This document shows positions 23,650 to 34,605 of a stretch of DNA of 64,000 nucleotides, piece by piece. Under the pieces are notes generated by a model. The model saw nothing but the letters and a program-made list of their open reading frames with translations, ran no database searches and was not told the DNA's origin. Position numbers and translations under genes: made by a program. This DNA is from Tamarix chinensis (taxonomy: Eukaryota > Streptophyta > Magnoliopsida > Caryophyllales > Tamaricaceae), in assembly GCA_030549775.1 (NCBI GenBank), contig CM060171.1, positions 138,850,859 through 138,914,858 on the forward strand, given 5' to 3'. Each line of letters opens with the position of its first letter. Within the stretch, counting starts at the first letter, position 1.

Positions 23650-25440
23650 GTTGATATAAGAAATATATATACCAGGTTTTATTGTTTTTCAAAGCTCGAG
23701 ATAACTTCTTCGCCGGTCCGATAATATTATTAATTGTATCGCCGCCTCAGGGCTATTTTAGGAAACTGCCAAAGGCTAAATTCGTCAATGACACTTTTGC
23801 GCTGGTCTACATAAGTTATAACGTCCAAGAGCCGGACTACGGCATTGGAGTTCAAACGAGCACGAAGCAAGCAAAAAGGTGCGTTGATTCTCCCTCTTTC
23901 CCTCCCACTCAGCTTGACCTTTCCGGCCGGCTATTTCGAATTTCGATTCTGCTAAGAAGCTGATTTCCTTATACATAAAACATAATAGCGTTTCGCAAGA
24001 TCTGTATGATTTTCTGCAGCTCTCTTTTGTTTTATGATTCTTCTGAATCTTATGCGTATTGGATTATCAATTTCTAGTGAGGAATTACGTTTTTCTTGAT
24101 GGAAATTTGGAGATAATGTGGTTGATGCGAATCCTGAGGGCGTTATAGTCCCAAGGTCGTGGATGAAGATTGCCTTTGCTTTCGTGTTTTTTTTTTCCCT
24201 TTCTTCATAGCTGTCATGATATTTTTCCTTCCTGTCTTTGATTATTCGTTTGGTGTAACTTTTGTTTTTGTCCGTGAATTTTTCATTAGTTCTGATGATT
24301 CCCTTGTGAAACTAGATGCGATTGCTTTGAAATATCGATTTTTATTTTTCTGTTTGATTATCGTTATGCTATAGATTTGTGAGTGTCCCAAATATTGAAT
24401 ATTAATTGATGCCTTCATGCTCACTACGTTATTATGCTCATGTTCGCACTTTTCAATTGTATTCGGACCATTTGCTGTACAGAATACGGATGCGAAGGTA
24501 TAGAGTCTATAGACTGCAGGCTTGATTTCGTGGAGAAAGAGCTAGAACAGATGGAGACAAATGAACCGGAAAAAAAAAGAAAAAGAATCCATTTCATAAT
24601 TGCCTTTTTTGTGCTTGTTTTGAGTAGAGGGAACTAGAGGGGTTTAAGTTTCTGGGGAAGTTTTCGGTTCATTGTCCGGACCGTAAGTTCCGAAGTACGA
24701 AGAAAGAACGATAAGGATGGACGGAAATCAAGATAAGATCTGGCGGTCCTCAAATTTTGTAAATCTGATTGCAGAAGATGTATGTGGCACGTCCTATGTC
24801 AGGACTTGGGTCCCTATTATTCTGTCAGATCGACGTCAACTACTAATAATGCCGAGGACATGCAGCCTTTAAACTGGGATGGGGAGAGCTTGGTAGGTTG
24901 TTTGCTTCTTTACGTTGCAAGTGTGCATTACATATAAATATAATTTAGGCGTGGTCGTTCAACTATGGATTTGGTTCCTTGAACGGGCTTCAAGTTGTTC
25001 AGGTAGTTCTATAGGTTAACTGAAGGGTGAAGATCACTTGGATACGTAGTTGAGAGACTCGAACTTAAAATAATCAGTTGAACAAAAATAAAAATTGCTA
25101 AGATTAAAGGACCCAGGAGGCTAGTGTTACTGTGCATCTTGTGGTTTTTCAAGCTGATATTGAGTCATTTCTTGTTATAGTCAGAGAGTCACACGTGGGT
25201 CTTGTGACTGCAGAGCCAGTGTGTGTGTTTCAGTGACTATCCTTAACTTGTTTTATTAATTGGTATTCATGTACACAACCCGATGGTCTTGGTTTTACAG
25301 CACTATGCAGCAGGGCAATCCTATGTACTTTTTAGTTGCTGGATGGGATGACGAACTGCTAATGGGCACATCCATTCCTAGCTCTTTAATCATTTTTTAG
25401 TTTGACATATCTGTATTTACCGACTCCACGGTTTTCGTTG
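23650..25440 (+). other. Gene-like region, possible 5' exons and introns, not resolved
   Basis: Base composition becomes gene-like: moderate GC, T-rich stretches and several good splice-type sites, such as AAAAAG|GTGCGTTGATT at about 23878 and TGTACAG|AATACGG at about 24480. Short frames such as SIDCRLDFVEKELEQMETNE (24500-24570) look coding, but I could not build one continuous reading frame to the exon at 25446 and recognise no domain. It could be a low-expressed gene, a lineage-specific gene or a pseudogene. Confidence 0.3.
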
Positions 25441-25445
25441 TGCAG

Positions 25446-25738
25446 AAGTAGAGATCGACAGTTATATGGATAAAAGAGCCCCGGTCAAGGAGGTTTTGTC
25501 AGAGCTGGCTAGGGAGTTGCTGATTGCGATTCCTCACACTGCACCAGAAAGGGAGTCGTTGATTGAAATCTCTCACGACACACCAGACAAGTGTGTGAAT
25601 TCAAAGTCCGTGCACAAATATTCGAATGGCTTCACTAGATCTCTAGGCGGAGAGGATAGCCTGGAAAAATTGCGAGCAGGGTTGATCTCCATTTCTAATG
25701 TGCCTTCTGGTAACCTAACAGCAATAGCACTCTAGAGG
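25446..25738 (+). CDS. Putative terminal exon of an unrecognised gene
   Basis: A T-rich tract and GTTGTGCAG (ending at 25445) form a good 3' splice site. The frame then runs VEIDSYMDKRAPVKEVLSEL, ARELLIAIPHTAPERE and ends NLTAIAL before TAG at 25736-25738. The only internal Met comes late, so splicing from an upstream exon (one base into a codon) is more likely than a start here. The peptide is charged and soluble, without signal or membrane segment. I do not recognise a family. An unspliced small ORF starting at 25466 is the alternative. Confidence 0.35.
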
Positions 25739-26430
25739 GTTAGGCTGTGTTATATTTGTTACTATTTTATGTAAGAACGGGAATGAGAAGAGGTCGGCTG
25801 TGTGTCCGTAGTTGATAAAATCTGTATTATTTTCTTTTCTTGTGTCGGACAGACTAATGCTATATATTAGAGTCTGGCACTTTATGGAAAGTAGTTGTGT
25901 TATGAGCAGCTCATGTTAGATATTTTATGTAAGCCGGTGGTTGTAATGTATGATTTAAATAGTAGTATCGACGGATTTAATTTGGATATTGCGTGCCTCG
26001 GTACTGTAGTTTTGTCCAGGCTTTTCCGTTTTCATCTCTTTGGTCATATCGCACTTATCAAATGTCGGATGAGCATTCTTGGTCGCGACACGGAGCATGC
26101 ATATCATCGAGGCCTCTTATCTGGAAGACAGTGAAAGGGAGTGGCTTGTTGTGTATACCTTTCGATACTCGATAGTGTGATTCTTTCTGTATGAGAGACA
26201 TATCCAGAGCAGTAATCGGATTGCAGTTTTTTGCTATGCTTCTATCTCTAGAGCTATGATTCCTGCACTAGTACCCGAGAATGCAAATTTAAAGTACGAG
26301 GGAATGTCGATCTTGTAACGAGTCATCGAACAAACAGTTGCCCACCTAAATTTGGACCTGATTTCTATGGCGCTATTGTCTGGAGGATAGGAGAAGTCTG
26401 GCACCGATGCAATAAGCGCAATTTTTTTTT
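25739..26430 (+). other. Possible 3' UTR and flank of the unrecognised gene
   Basis: T-rich, moderate-GC sequence with no convincing frame. Overlapping short frames at 25895-26175 show no domain and no coding bias I can see. Confidence 0.25.
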
Positions 26431-26461
26431 GTGGCAGAGAAGCTTCTGGTAATGGATGGTT

Positions 26462-26483
26462 GGGGGCGGGGGCGGGGGCGGGG
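26462..26483 (+). other. G-quadruplex-type motif
   Basis: Four G-runs of 5, 5, 5 and 4 bases separated by single C bases. Single-base loops make this a strong candidate intramolecular quadruplex on the + strand. Confidence 0.7.
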
Positions 26484-27403
26484 AAAGCATACTCTTTTGA
26501 GTTATATGGATGAGCAACACTTCGTCTGTTCTCTTCAAGCTATGTTAGATATACCATATTCTATTAATTTATATTTTGTAGTTATCATTTTCCTTCAATT
26601 TTTTATTTTAGTAATACATGTCGATAGTTTTGAAATTTTGATAATTATGGTGAAATTGTTATGGTCAAAAATGGAGTTAGGGAAGAAAATGAGATAGAAT
26701 AGGAGGAAGAGAGCCGATTGCTCTGCTTTATTTCTTCTTGTCCCAATCGTGTTGAGTACACGGGGATGGGTTTCGTGGAGGACAGCGTAAGGGATTCGGG
26801 TTCGAGGGCGCTGAGGGGTCAGGGACGGGTATTTTGTGTAATTTATTATATTTGATTTCATTTTTTATAATTATAATAATTTTATTGGAATATATGGGAT
26901 CATTTTTTTATAATTTTGTGATTTTTATGAATTTGATATGAGTTTGTCCGGATCAGTTTCTTAAAAGTTTGGTATGAGTTCACCCATAAATTTGATACGA
27001 GCTTGTCCTGTTGTTGAACGAGTTTGATAAAGTTTAGATATATGATATGAAATTCAGCTCGCATTGTGTTTCGTTCACCTATTCGACCGACAATAATAAG
27101 TCTGATGTTTGCCTCTTAAATTTTAATTTATTTTTAGTTTAGATCTTTTGTGTGTATAAATATAAAATAAGTATGTGTGGAACAAATATAAAAAATAGTC
27201 CATAAGCATGTAAGAAATATGTGTTGAATATGCATTGTGTTGAATACTTACTAAATAGATACTAAAACCGCAATAAATTCGTGCCGAATACATACCAAAT
27301 ATGTGCCGGATATAGAGTAAATATGTGTTGAATATGTCACAAATATGTATTGATCATACATCGAACATATGTTAAATATATACTAAGAAGCATATACTAA
27401 ATA

Positions 27404-28023
27404 TAAGATTGTTTACGGTTTAAATATTCGATATTTCGAATATTTAATTATCAAATATCAAAAAATAATATTTTATATTTGATTTAAAATTTCGAATATC
27501 CGAAAGATCGGAAATCTGAATTTTAGAATCGGATATCAAATATAAAAAACCACCAAATCACAAATATATTTGATATTATCTGGTCTGCTGAGCAAATATC
27601 CAATCCGTTTAGTAAATACTTGACTTGCTCAACAAATATCTGATATTAAAGCTAAAAGTAAAGCTACTACATCATAAGATTTAATTGGATTATATTAGAT
27701 CTAAAAATGGATTATATTAAAAATATAATTTTAACTAAATTAAATGTTGGCCCAAATACTAAATCAAGTAAGTAAAAATTATATATATACATCTAAATTT
27801 ATTTATATATAAAATAAAAAATTATAAAAAATGTATTAATATTTTTTTCGGATCGGATATTATTTATATTTGTCGTATCGGATATCTAATTTGTTTGACT
27901 TTTCGTTGACCGAATCGGATATTTGATTTGAAAATAATTTGGATCAATTATTTGCTTTTTCGGATCAAATCGCTTTGAATATCAAATCAGATAAGCAGAT
28001 ATCAGATAATATGAATAACCCTA
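27404..28023. mobile_element. hAT-type MITE (620 bp)
   Basis: Ends TAAGATTGTTTACGG and (reverse) TAGGGTTATTCATATT are imperfect inverted repeats of the TAGGGNTGTTCA hAT type. The flanks are ACTAAATA (27396-27403) and ACTAAAGA (28024-28031), an 8-bp duplication with one mismatch. The interior is built of TCGGATATC-like palindromic words. No coding. Confidence 0.6.
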
Positions 28024-28411
28024 ACTAAAGATATGGAAAATAAAAATAGGTATTAAATAGGTTGCTTTTTTGTGCCGAACATATATCAATAGTTGCTAAA
28101 CACTTACCAAATATGCGTTGAATATATACTAAATATGTAAAAGAAGTACACGTCGAACATCTATAAAAAAAAAATTAAAAAAGTAGTTGATGAACATTTA
28201 AGATATATGTGTTAAACATTTACCAAATAGGTGTTAAACAAACAAGTATGTGTTGAATACTTATTAAAAAGGTATTGAACACACACACACAATTAAAAAA
28301 AAGTTTTTGACCACATACCAAATAGGTGTTTAACATGTAAAAATATATCAAATAAGTGTTGAACATGTGTCAAACATATACTAAAATATTGATGAACATA
28401 TACTAAATATG

Positions 28412-29138
28412 TAATTGTTTATATTATCGCATATCTAGTAAATTGATTTGACATCCAAAAACAATCTAATGGAAAAAAATGGAACCAAAATTTATTTTTT
28501 CAAATAAAAAAATAGATATGATTAATATAAAATTAAATAAATCAGATATATGATCCAATAAATATAAATAATATTCGATCTGATAAATCATTTACATATA
28601 CAATCTAAAAATTATTTATTCTTCATAACATTTTATTAGATATAATCTTATATATATATATAATTTAAAAACGGAGGGTTAATGGTGGAAATTTTGATCA
28701 TGGTAGACAATTTATGTCCGAGTAGATTGTATTTTTTTTTTAAATTTCATTTGTTTACTATAGGTCAATTTTATACTTTTTAAAATATTTTTTTAAAAAT
28801 ATTTTTTTAAAATATTATCCAAAATTTAGAATTAATAATTGAATATAACATAATTTAAGATTTAAATCAAATTATTAGATAATATTTGTTCAGATTTCAT
28901 TGATTTATTATCTTTCGATTAAATACTTTTTTATCTGATTTTTTTACCTTCTTAAAAGTTTTAAATATCCGACGAATTATTTATCATCCAATATAAAAAT
29001 TTTGAACATCCGAAGGGTTTTTTGGGATATGGAAAACTTTTTACTAGATATCCAATTATCAGATATCTAAAATGTTTTATCTGATACTTGGTTATCGAAT
29101 ATCCAAAACACTAGATATCCAATCCATGAACACATCTA
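28412..29138. mobile_element. Possible third hAT-like MITE
   Basis: The right end reads, in reverse, TAGATGTGTTCATGGATTGG, a common plant hAT-MITE end. The left end TAATTGTTTATATTATCGC is a weak partner. The interior carries the same ATATCCGA/GATATCT words as its neighbours. No target duplication is visible, so limits are uncertain. Confidence 0.35.
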
Positions 29139-29204
29139 GGAACAAGTATATGTTGAACACATGTAAGATTAGATAACAAACATGTTTCTATAGCTGTTGA
29201 ACAC

Positions 29205-29732
29205 TAGGGGTGTTCAAAACCGAATATCCGTATTCATTCGGATATTTTTTCGGATATCCGCTCCGTATTTTTTTAGACCGGATATCCGGAATGCGGATAT
29301 CCAAAAAATATAGACCGGATTCGGATATATCCAATATCCGTATGAAAATACTATTTTATCAATTTTAATAACTTTTACTATAATATTTTTAAAAATAAGG
29401 ATCATATATCAATTAATATTCATATCTATATTCATATAAATATCTTATTTTATCTAAAAGAAGTATTAAAATATTATTATAAATATTTAAAATATAAAAA
29501 TAAATAAAATTTTAAAACTTAAAACTATAAAAACACAATAATATGGTGTATTATTGAAATAATCAACAAAATATCGGATATTTTTTCGGATCGGATAATC
29601 CAAAAAAAAAATCGGATATCCGAATGTCGGATATCCTTTTAGAATAAAATCGGTTCGGATATCCGAAATGTCGGATCGGATTTTTAAATATCGGATCGGA
29701 TTTTCGGATCCCGGATTTTTTGCACAGCCCTA
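29205..29732. mobile_element. hAT-type MITE (528 bp)
   Basis: Ends TAGGGGTGTTCAAAACCG and (reverse) TAGGGCTGTGCAAAAAATCC, with perfect 8-bp duplications TTGAACAC at 29197-29204 and 29733-29740. The interior is dominated by repeated CGGATATCCG palindromes. Non-coding and non-autonomous; mobilisation would need a hAT transposase from elsewhere. Confidence 0.85.
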
Positions 29733-29801
29733 TTGAACACACAATAAGGATGTGCAAAACATATACTTAAAGAGTTGTTGAACGTCTACTAAAAATGAGA
29801 A

Positions 29802-30480
29802 TATAACACCCCATATTTTACTATTAAAAAATTTCATTTACAGTGTTAATCGCGAAAACCAAGACAATAAAAACTAAGGGTGTTATTGGTCCACTTGGTA
29901 TAAGTTTGGTTACCTGAATTCCAGTAAAAATACAAAAGTAACGGTATAATAATAAAGTACGAGATCCTGCTAATAAACTTTCACACCTAAAAATAATATC
30001 AAAATACCAAAATAATATGTTTGCTAATAAAATAATAATCATAATAATAAAATATTTATTTTTTAAATTACCAAAATATTCTTACTTATTCATAAGTACC
30101 AAAAAGAATTTTTAAAATAAAATACATGTGCAATGTGAGCCATGCACACAAAGGGGGCTCGGAGTTGGTTGGTGATGGTTGTGGTAAAAGGATGAGGCAG
30201 GGGTGGATATGGTGGTGAACTGGTGATTGGGTGGTGTTGGTTCGAACGACCAGTGCACGAGGCTATAGTGGGGAGGTGAAGATGAAAGTGGCTCAAAGGC
30301 TATAGGAAAAGGGTGGCAATGCATGATCGGAGGTGGGTGATGTTTCAGACAGTCATACGATAAAAACAAAACGACCAGGTCGGGAGGAAGAGGAGGAGAA
30401 AGGGAGAAGAAGAAAAGGAGAGGAAGAAGAGGGGAGGGTCGGCGGCAGGTGGTGGCGTTAAGGCACTATTTGCAAAAGGT
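29802..30480 (-). mobile_element. E6: truncated giant-LTR fragment
   Basis: The left 110 bp (TATAACACCCCATATTTTA ... AACTAAGGGTGTTATTGGTCC) align with the left ends of E1 and E3. It then jumps to a purine-rich stretch (minus-strand pyrimidine-rich leader) ending near 30480, with most of the middle missing. No matching right end or target duplication was found. Confidence 0.55.
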
Positions 30481-30489
30481 TGCACCCAC

Positions 30490-32350
30490 GACAAGTGTAT
30501 GCTGAATATATATTAAATAGTTGACGAATATATATATATGAGAATAATTGTTTGATTACATAAAATAAAGTTGTTTATTTGAATGTGAATTATAAAATTA
30601 TAAGAAAAAAAATCTAAATTCGGCATATTCATTGAACATGTTTATAATAAGAATTATATATAAAAAGAACTCTATGTCTATAAATAATAATTATAAAATT
30701 ATAAAAATAACGTCATTTCTAATTATAAATTATAAAAGTGATCATGTGTAAGTATATAAAAATTATAAAACTATTACAATTTCAATTATAACCTACAATT
30801 GGAGATTGCTATTTGAGATTCCTACTCTATTTTGTTGGCACTAGTTAGACAGCTGTAATCCTTCGGTTGAATAAAAAACCACCAAAGGTTCCTTCGTCCG
30901 CAGTATTTGGAGAGCTCATTACTATCCGGAGGAGATTCCGGAAGATATATGGTGTGGGAGTTTCAATCCTCCGTTTGTGGGGATGGTTCTTTGTGGATAC
31001 CATGAATGGCCGGAAGGATTTTAAAGACTGCTGAGTTACCGTGATTTATCTTATCTGATGCTGTCGGGCCGATTGACGGAGGCCCTGAAGGTGAGGGTTA
31101 TCGCCTTTTGGTAACACGGAAGATATGTGGTGGCTCTTCTTTTCAATTTCGGCATACCAATGGCTGTGACGTATTGGTGTTGCGTACGTCTGCATCTACA
31201 TTTCACTATCCGCCCGTTCATAGTGGCCAGAGGTGCAACTGTGATGAATCATGAGCGAATCTTCTCGGCGTGGACCAGAATTTTCGAGAAAAGTTGCCAG
31301 AATCTTGCTGATGCATTGATTTGGGAAAAAAATTTAAAAAAATGTGTTGGGAGTTAGCAAATGGACATTAGAGAAATATGACATTAGTTGAGACGTGGAG
31401 TCGCTTAATAGGGGCGGCTAGAAACTTCCAAAATACTGATACAGGAGATAAAGATAAAGTTTGGTGCCGCACAAACAGTGTCGCAGGTAGATTCGAGGTT
31501 TGGCCTGTCGCTTGACCATATCTCCACGAACAACATCATGTGCGCGCTTAGCCATTGGCCGTACTGTAGGGATCAAACGAATAATTTAATTCATGGTTTA
31601 GGATTCACCCCTTAACTTCGTCTTTAGAATATTCCGCCGGGATCCTAATGCCGTGTTGTTTACATCTAAGAAAGCAGGTAGGTTTCGTCATTAAAGAGAA
31701 ATCAGTAAGGTGGTTAAAAAGATATAGCCACAAAATTTTCTTTCAATTCATGAAATTTCTTAGGCTTGATTACTCTTGATTTAAATCAACCAGAGAAATA
31801 CGTTGTTAAAACTTTTCGGTTTCATGTGTGTTCTTGCCAATTGATTTTTTGTATGGTGAAGCCTTTTAATGTTTTTTTTTTATAAAAGTTTTTGGCAATT
31901 GAATTGATAAAAAATAATGTTTTCTTTTTTAGATTTTTGAAATTTCATATCCCTTTATTATATTGAGGTTTTGTTGCCGGCATTAATAACCTTAATTAAT
32001 CCATTAATAAGTTTTATTTAGGAAAGTTTGTTGTTGATAGTCGTTTTCTATTGTTTCTTATTATTTTACTATTAAAATTAGGATATTTTTAAAAAAGTTG
32101 TTTTTTTTAGAAGAAAGATATATTATATAGATGGTTGTTGCCATGGTGGCCATCTCAATGATACTTCCATCAACGTTACATTTTACAAATGGTTGTTGTT
32201 TGTTGATCCCTGAAAGTTTTCATGCTTCATATTGTATTTAGCCTATATCCTCCACCTTCCTCCAACTTGTAATAGCTAAAGTAATAGGTGGATCTTCTTC
32301 AAGGACTGACCACCGGTGACCAAGTAAACGATACATAACCCAACTTCCAC
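30490..32350. other. Unassigned intergenic DNA
   Basis: AT-rich to about 30800, then 30830-31700 of moderate GC and gene-like composition with no usable frame; the 76-codon frame at 31127-31357 shows no known domain. From 31700 to 32350 it is T-rich, the last part possibly the 5' leader of LINE 3. Confidence 0.3.
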
Positions 32351-32360
32351 ATATTGTGAG

Positions 32361-34570
32361 ATGCCAAGAGCAACTATGTCGAACCATCAACTAAATCCCG
32401 ACCACCATCCAAACACCACCAAGCACCCTAATTTCTTACCCTTAAAAACAGGTTATCACCCTTCATCCAAACCTTCATTTCGACAAGCCTTCAACAACCA
32501 CCCTTTTCCCCAACTGGAAAGATCTTATCCACCTACAACTTTACTCAATCCTAAAACCAACCTATCGTCCAAAGTTCCCCACCGACCATTTAGCTTCCAT
32601 TATCATCCAAGACAAGGAGCTTCTAGTAAGGATGCGTCTCCGCCTAAGGTGCCAGATCATCACACTTCTGGTTGATGGATTTTGTGGATGGCTAAGGAGA
32701 TCTTCACTGTCTTTGTGGATAATATAGTAAGATCAGTAAGCGTTGATGAAGTCCATGAGATTTTTGCTGATGCAGGGAAGGTGGAGGATGTTTACATTAG
32801 CAGGAAGGTAAGGCGGGGGTCGAAGCTTATGTTTTGGTTTGTGCGGTATGGGGATGAAAGAGGAGCAAGGGAGGCAATGAGGAAATGTAATGGTATGTTG
32901 ATGCATGGATTAAAAATTTACGTGAAAATGGCGAGCTTTGGAAGACCAGGTCATTTGGTGTAAGGAATCCAGGTTGACACGCAAGGGTCGAAGAGAAAAC
33001 TCAACCATTTGCGATGGAGGCCTACATGGAGAGATAATCGATCATAAGCTGTTGTTGCCAGAGGGAGAGATGAAGGAAGAACTATCCATGTGCAGGTAAA
33101 CAAGGAAGAATTGGAGTGGATGGATAGGATCATCATTGAGGAAACTATGCAACCATTGCTTCCGGATCTAGTGATACCAAGATTGATGGCATCATGGAGC
33201 ACAATGTGCAAGGTAAGAGACCTAGGAAGATTTAAATACCTCATGACTTTCGAATCTACTGAAGCTTGTTGAGTAGCCTTGGAGGAGGGTAGTCTTCTTT
33301 TCGAGACGTTTAGAGTGGCTAGAAAAATGGAGAATGGAAGATGCATGCAATATTAGGAGAACCTGGATAGAAATCAGAGGTCTTCCGATAGTGGCTTGGA
33401 AGGAGGAGGTGGTGAGGTAGGTGGCACTTCCATAGGGTTAGTGGGTGTGTTGGGAGGAAGATAAAGATTTTGGTGAATCAATGGAGGTGACTAAGGTATT
33501 AATTGATAATAAAAAAAATGGAGGATATTTGAGAGAAAATTGTGTTAAGTATTGAAGGGAAGAAGGTGATGGTGCAGGCTCATGAGATCAAGCAAGGCTA
33601 CGTCCCTTGGCATAAGTCGTCAGTGAGCAAGAAGCTTGGCCGGCCAGGCTTGACAGAGTCTGGTGAGGAAGATGAACGGCTGTCTGGTTATCATCCAAAC
33701 GCGTGTGGGAGTGAGGAAGTCGAGGAGGCATGTAGCAGATACGCGTAGTTGCAATGCCCAAGGGAAGAAGTTGAGTCGGTAAGCATGCCACTAGAGGAAC
33801 GAGAGAGAGCTATGGTCTACTCATCAGCATGGGGAAGGGAGGAGTCACAGAAGTGGGGAGAGGAGGAGTTAATGCAGAAGATGTGCTTGAGTGGCTTGGG
33901 ATTTGTGGTAGAAAAGATAAGGAATTTTTTGAAGGAAGTTCGACAACTGCACTAGTGGGAATGTGGGGTAATTATCGACATGAAGAATGTCGAGTCGGTA
34001 AGGAAAGTAACAGCAGGGGTAGGGGAGTCTTTAAGGTCAATTTCGCACATGAGAGACCCGAGGCATGAGGGAGAAAAAAGTGGCAGCGGCTTGAAGGAGA
34101 GTCACTCGTTGCAACCTAATGGTGGTTTTGAAATTAATAAGGGGGTATCATCTGATTCAACAAAAATAAGACTTGCAGGGGTTAATCATGATATTGAAGG
34201 AGAGAGGAGGTTAGTTGAATGGTGTAAAAAGATGGAAGGGTCGAGGGCTGTAGAAAAGGGAAAGAGAGGAGGAGTAAGAGTGTGGAGAGATAGTGATGGG
34301 GTGACGGAGGAGGAATATTCTCTTACTACTAAGGGAGCACCTCCTCCTGGTTTTAAAGGGATGGTGTTTCTTGTTTCCCGGTTAGAGAGGGGTATGAAGG
34401 AGCTTATGATGGAAAATAGGATAGAAGGAGAAAATATGGAAGATGCAGGATTGATAGAAGCAAGAGAGTGTTGGTGCCTTGGGAAGGAAGTTGGTCTATC
34501 ATCCAAAGAGGAGAAGAAATGTGTGGAGAAATTGGCGGGGTTAAGGAGGATTAGGAAGAGGCAGAGTTAA
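32361..34570 (+). pseudogene. LINE 3 ORF1 (RRM-type), with stops and frameshifts
   Basis: The frame opens at 32361 with a Pro/Ser/His-rich N-terminus. A single TGA at 32673-32675 (GRW in the expected reading) interrupts it, and the same frame continues into an RRM: FTVFVDNIVRS, VHEIFADAGKVEDVYIS, KLMFWFVRYGDERGAREAM, GLKIYVKMA (32700-32940). A frame change follows, then RDLGRFKYLMTFESTEA (about 33215) and RTWIEIRGLPIVAWKEEVV (33353-33410), the downstream conserved part of plant L1 ORF1. The C-terminal third (33542-34570) is Glu/Gly/Lys-rich. The protein would bind LINE RNA; this copy is inactive. Confidence 0.7.
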
Positions 34571-34605
34571 GGAATTAGGAGAAGGGGAGGTGTATTGAGG
34601 TTACT

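Larger units (their letters stand above)
27080..29204 (+). repeat. Degenerate AT-rich minisatellite
   Basis: Variants of ATATGTGTTGAACATATAC and CATATACCAAATAGGTGTT recur from about 27180 to 29200, again at 29741-29790 and faintly near 30490-30530, with spacing close to 24 bp. Copies are highly diverged. MITEs are inserted into it. Confidence 0.5.

Noticed and set aside
33542..34570. Independent protein gene of 196 codons
   Set aside because: It lies between the conserved ORF1 and ORF2 domains of LINE 3 and has the Glu/Lys/Gly-rich character of an ORF1 C-terminus; adjacent frames are shifted.
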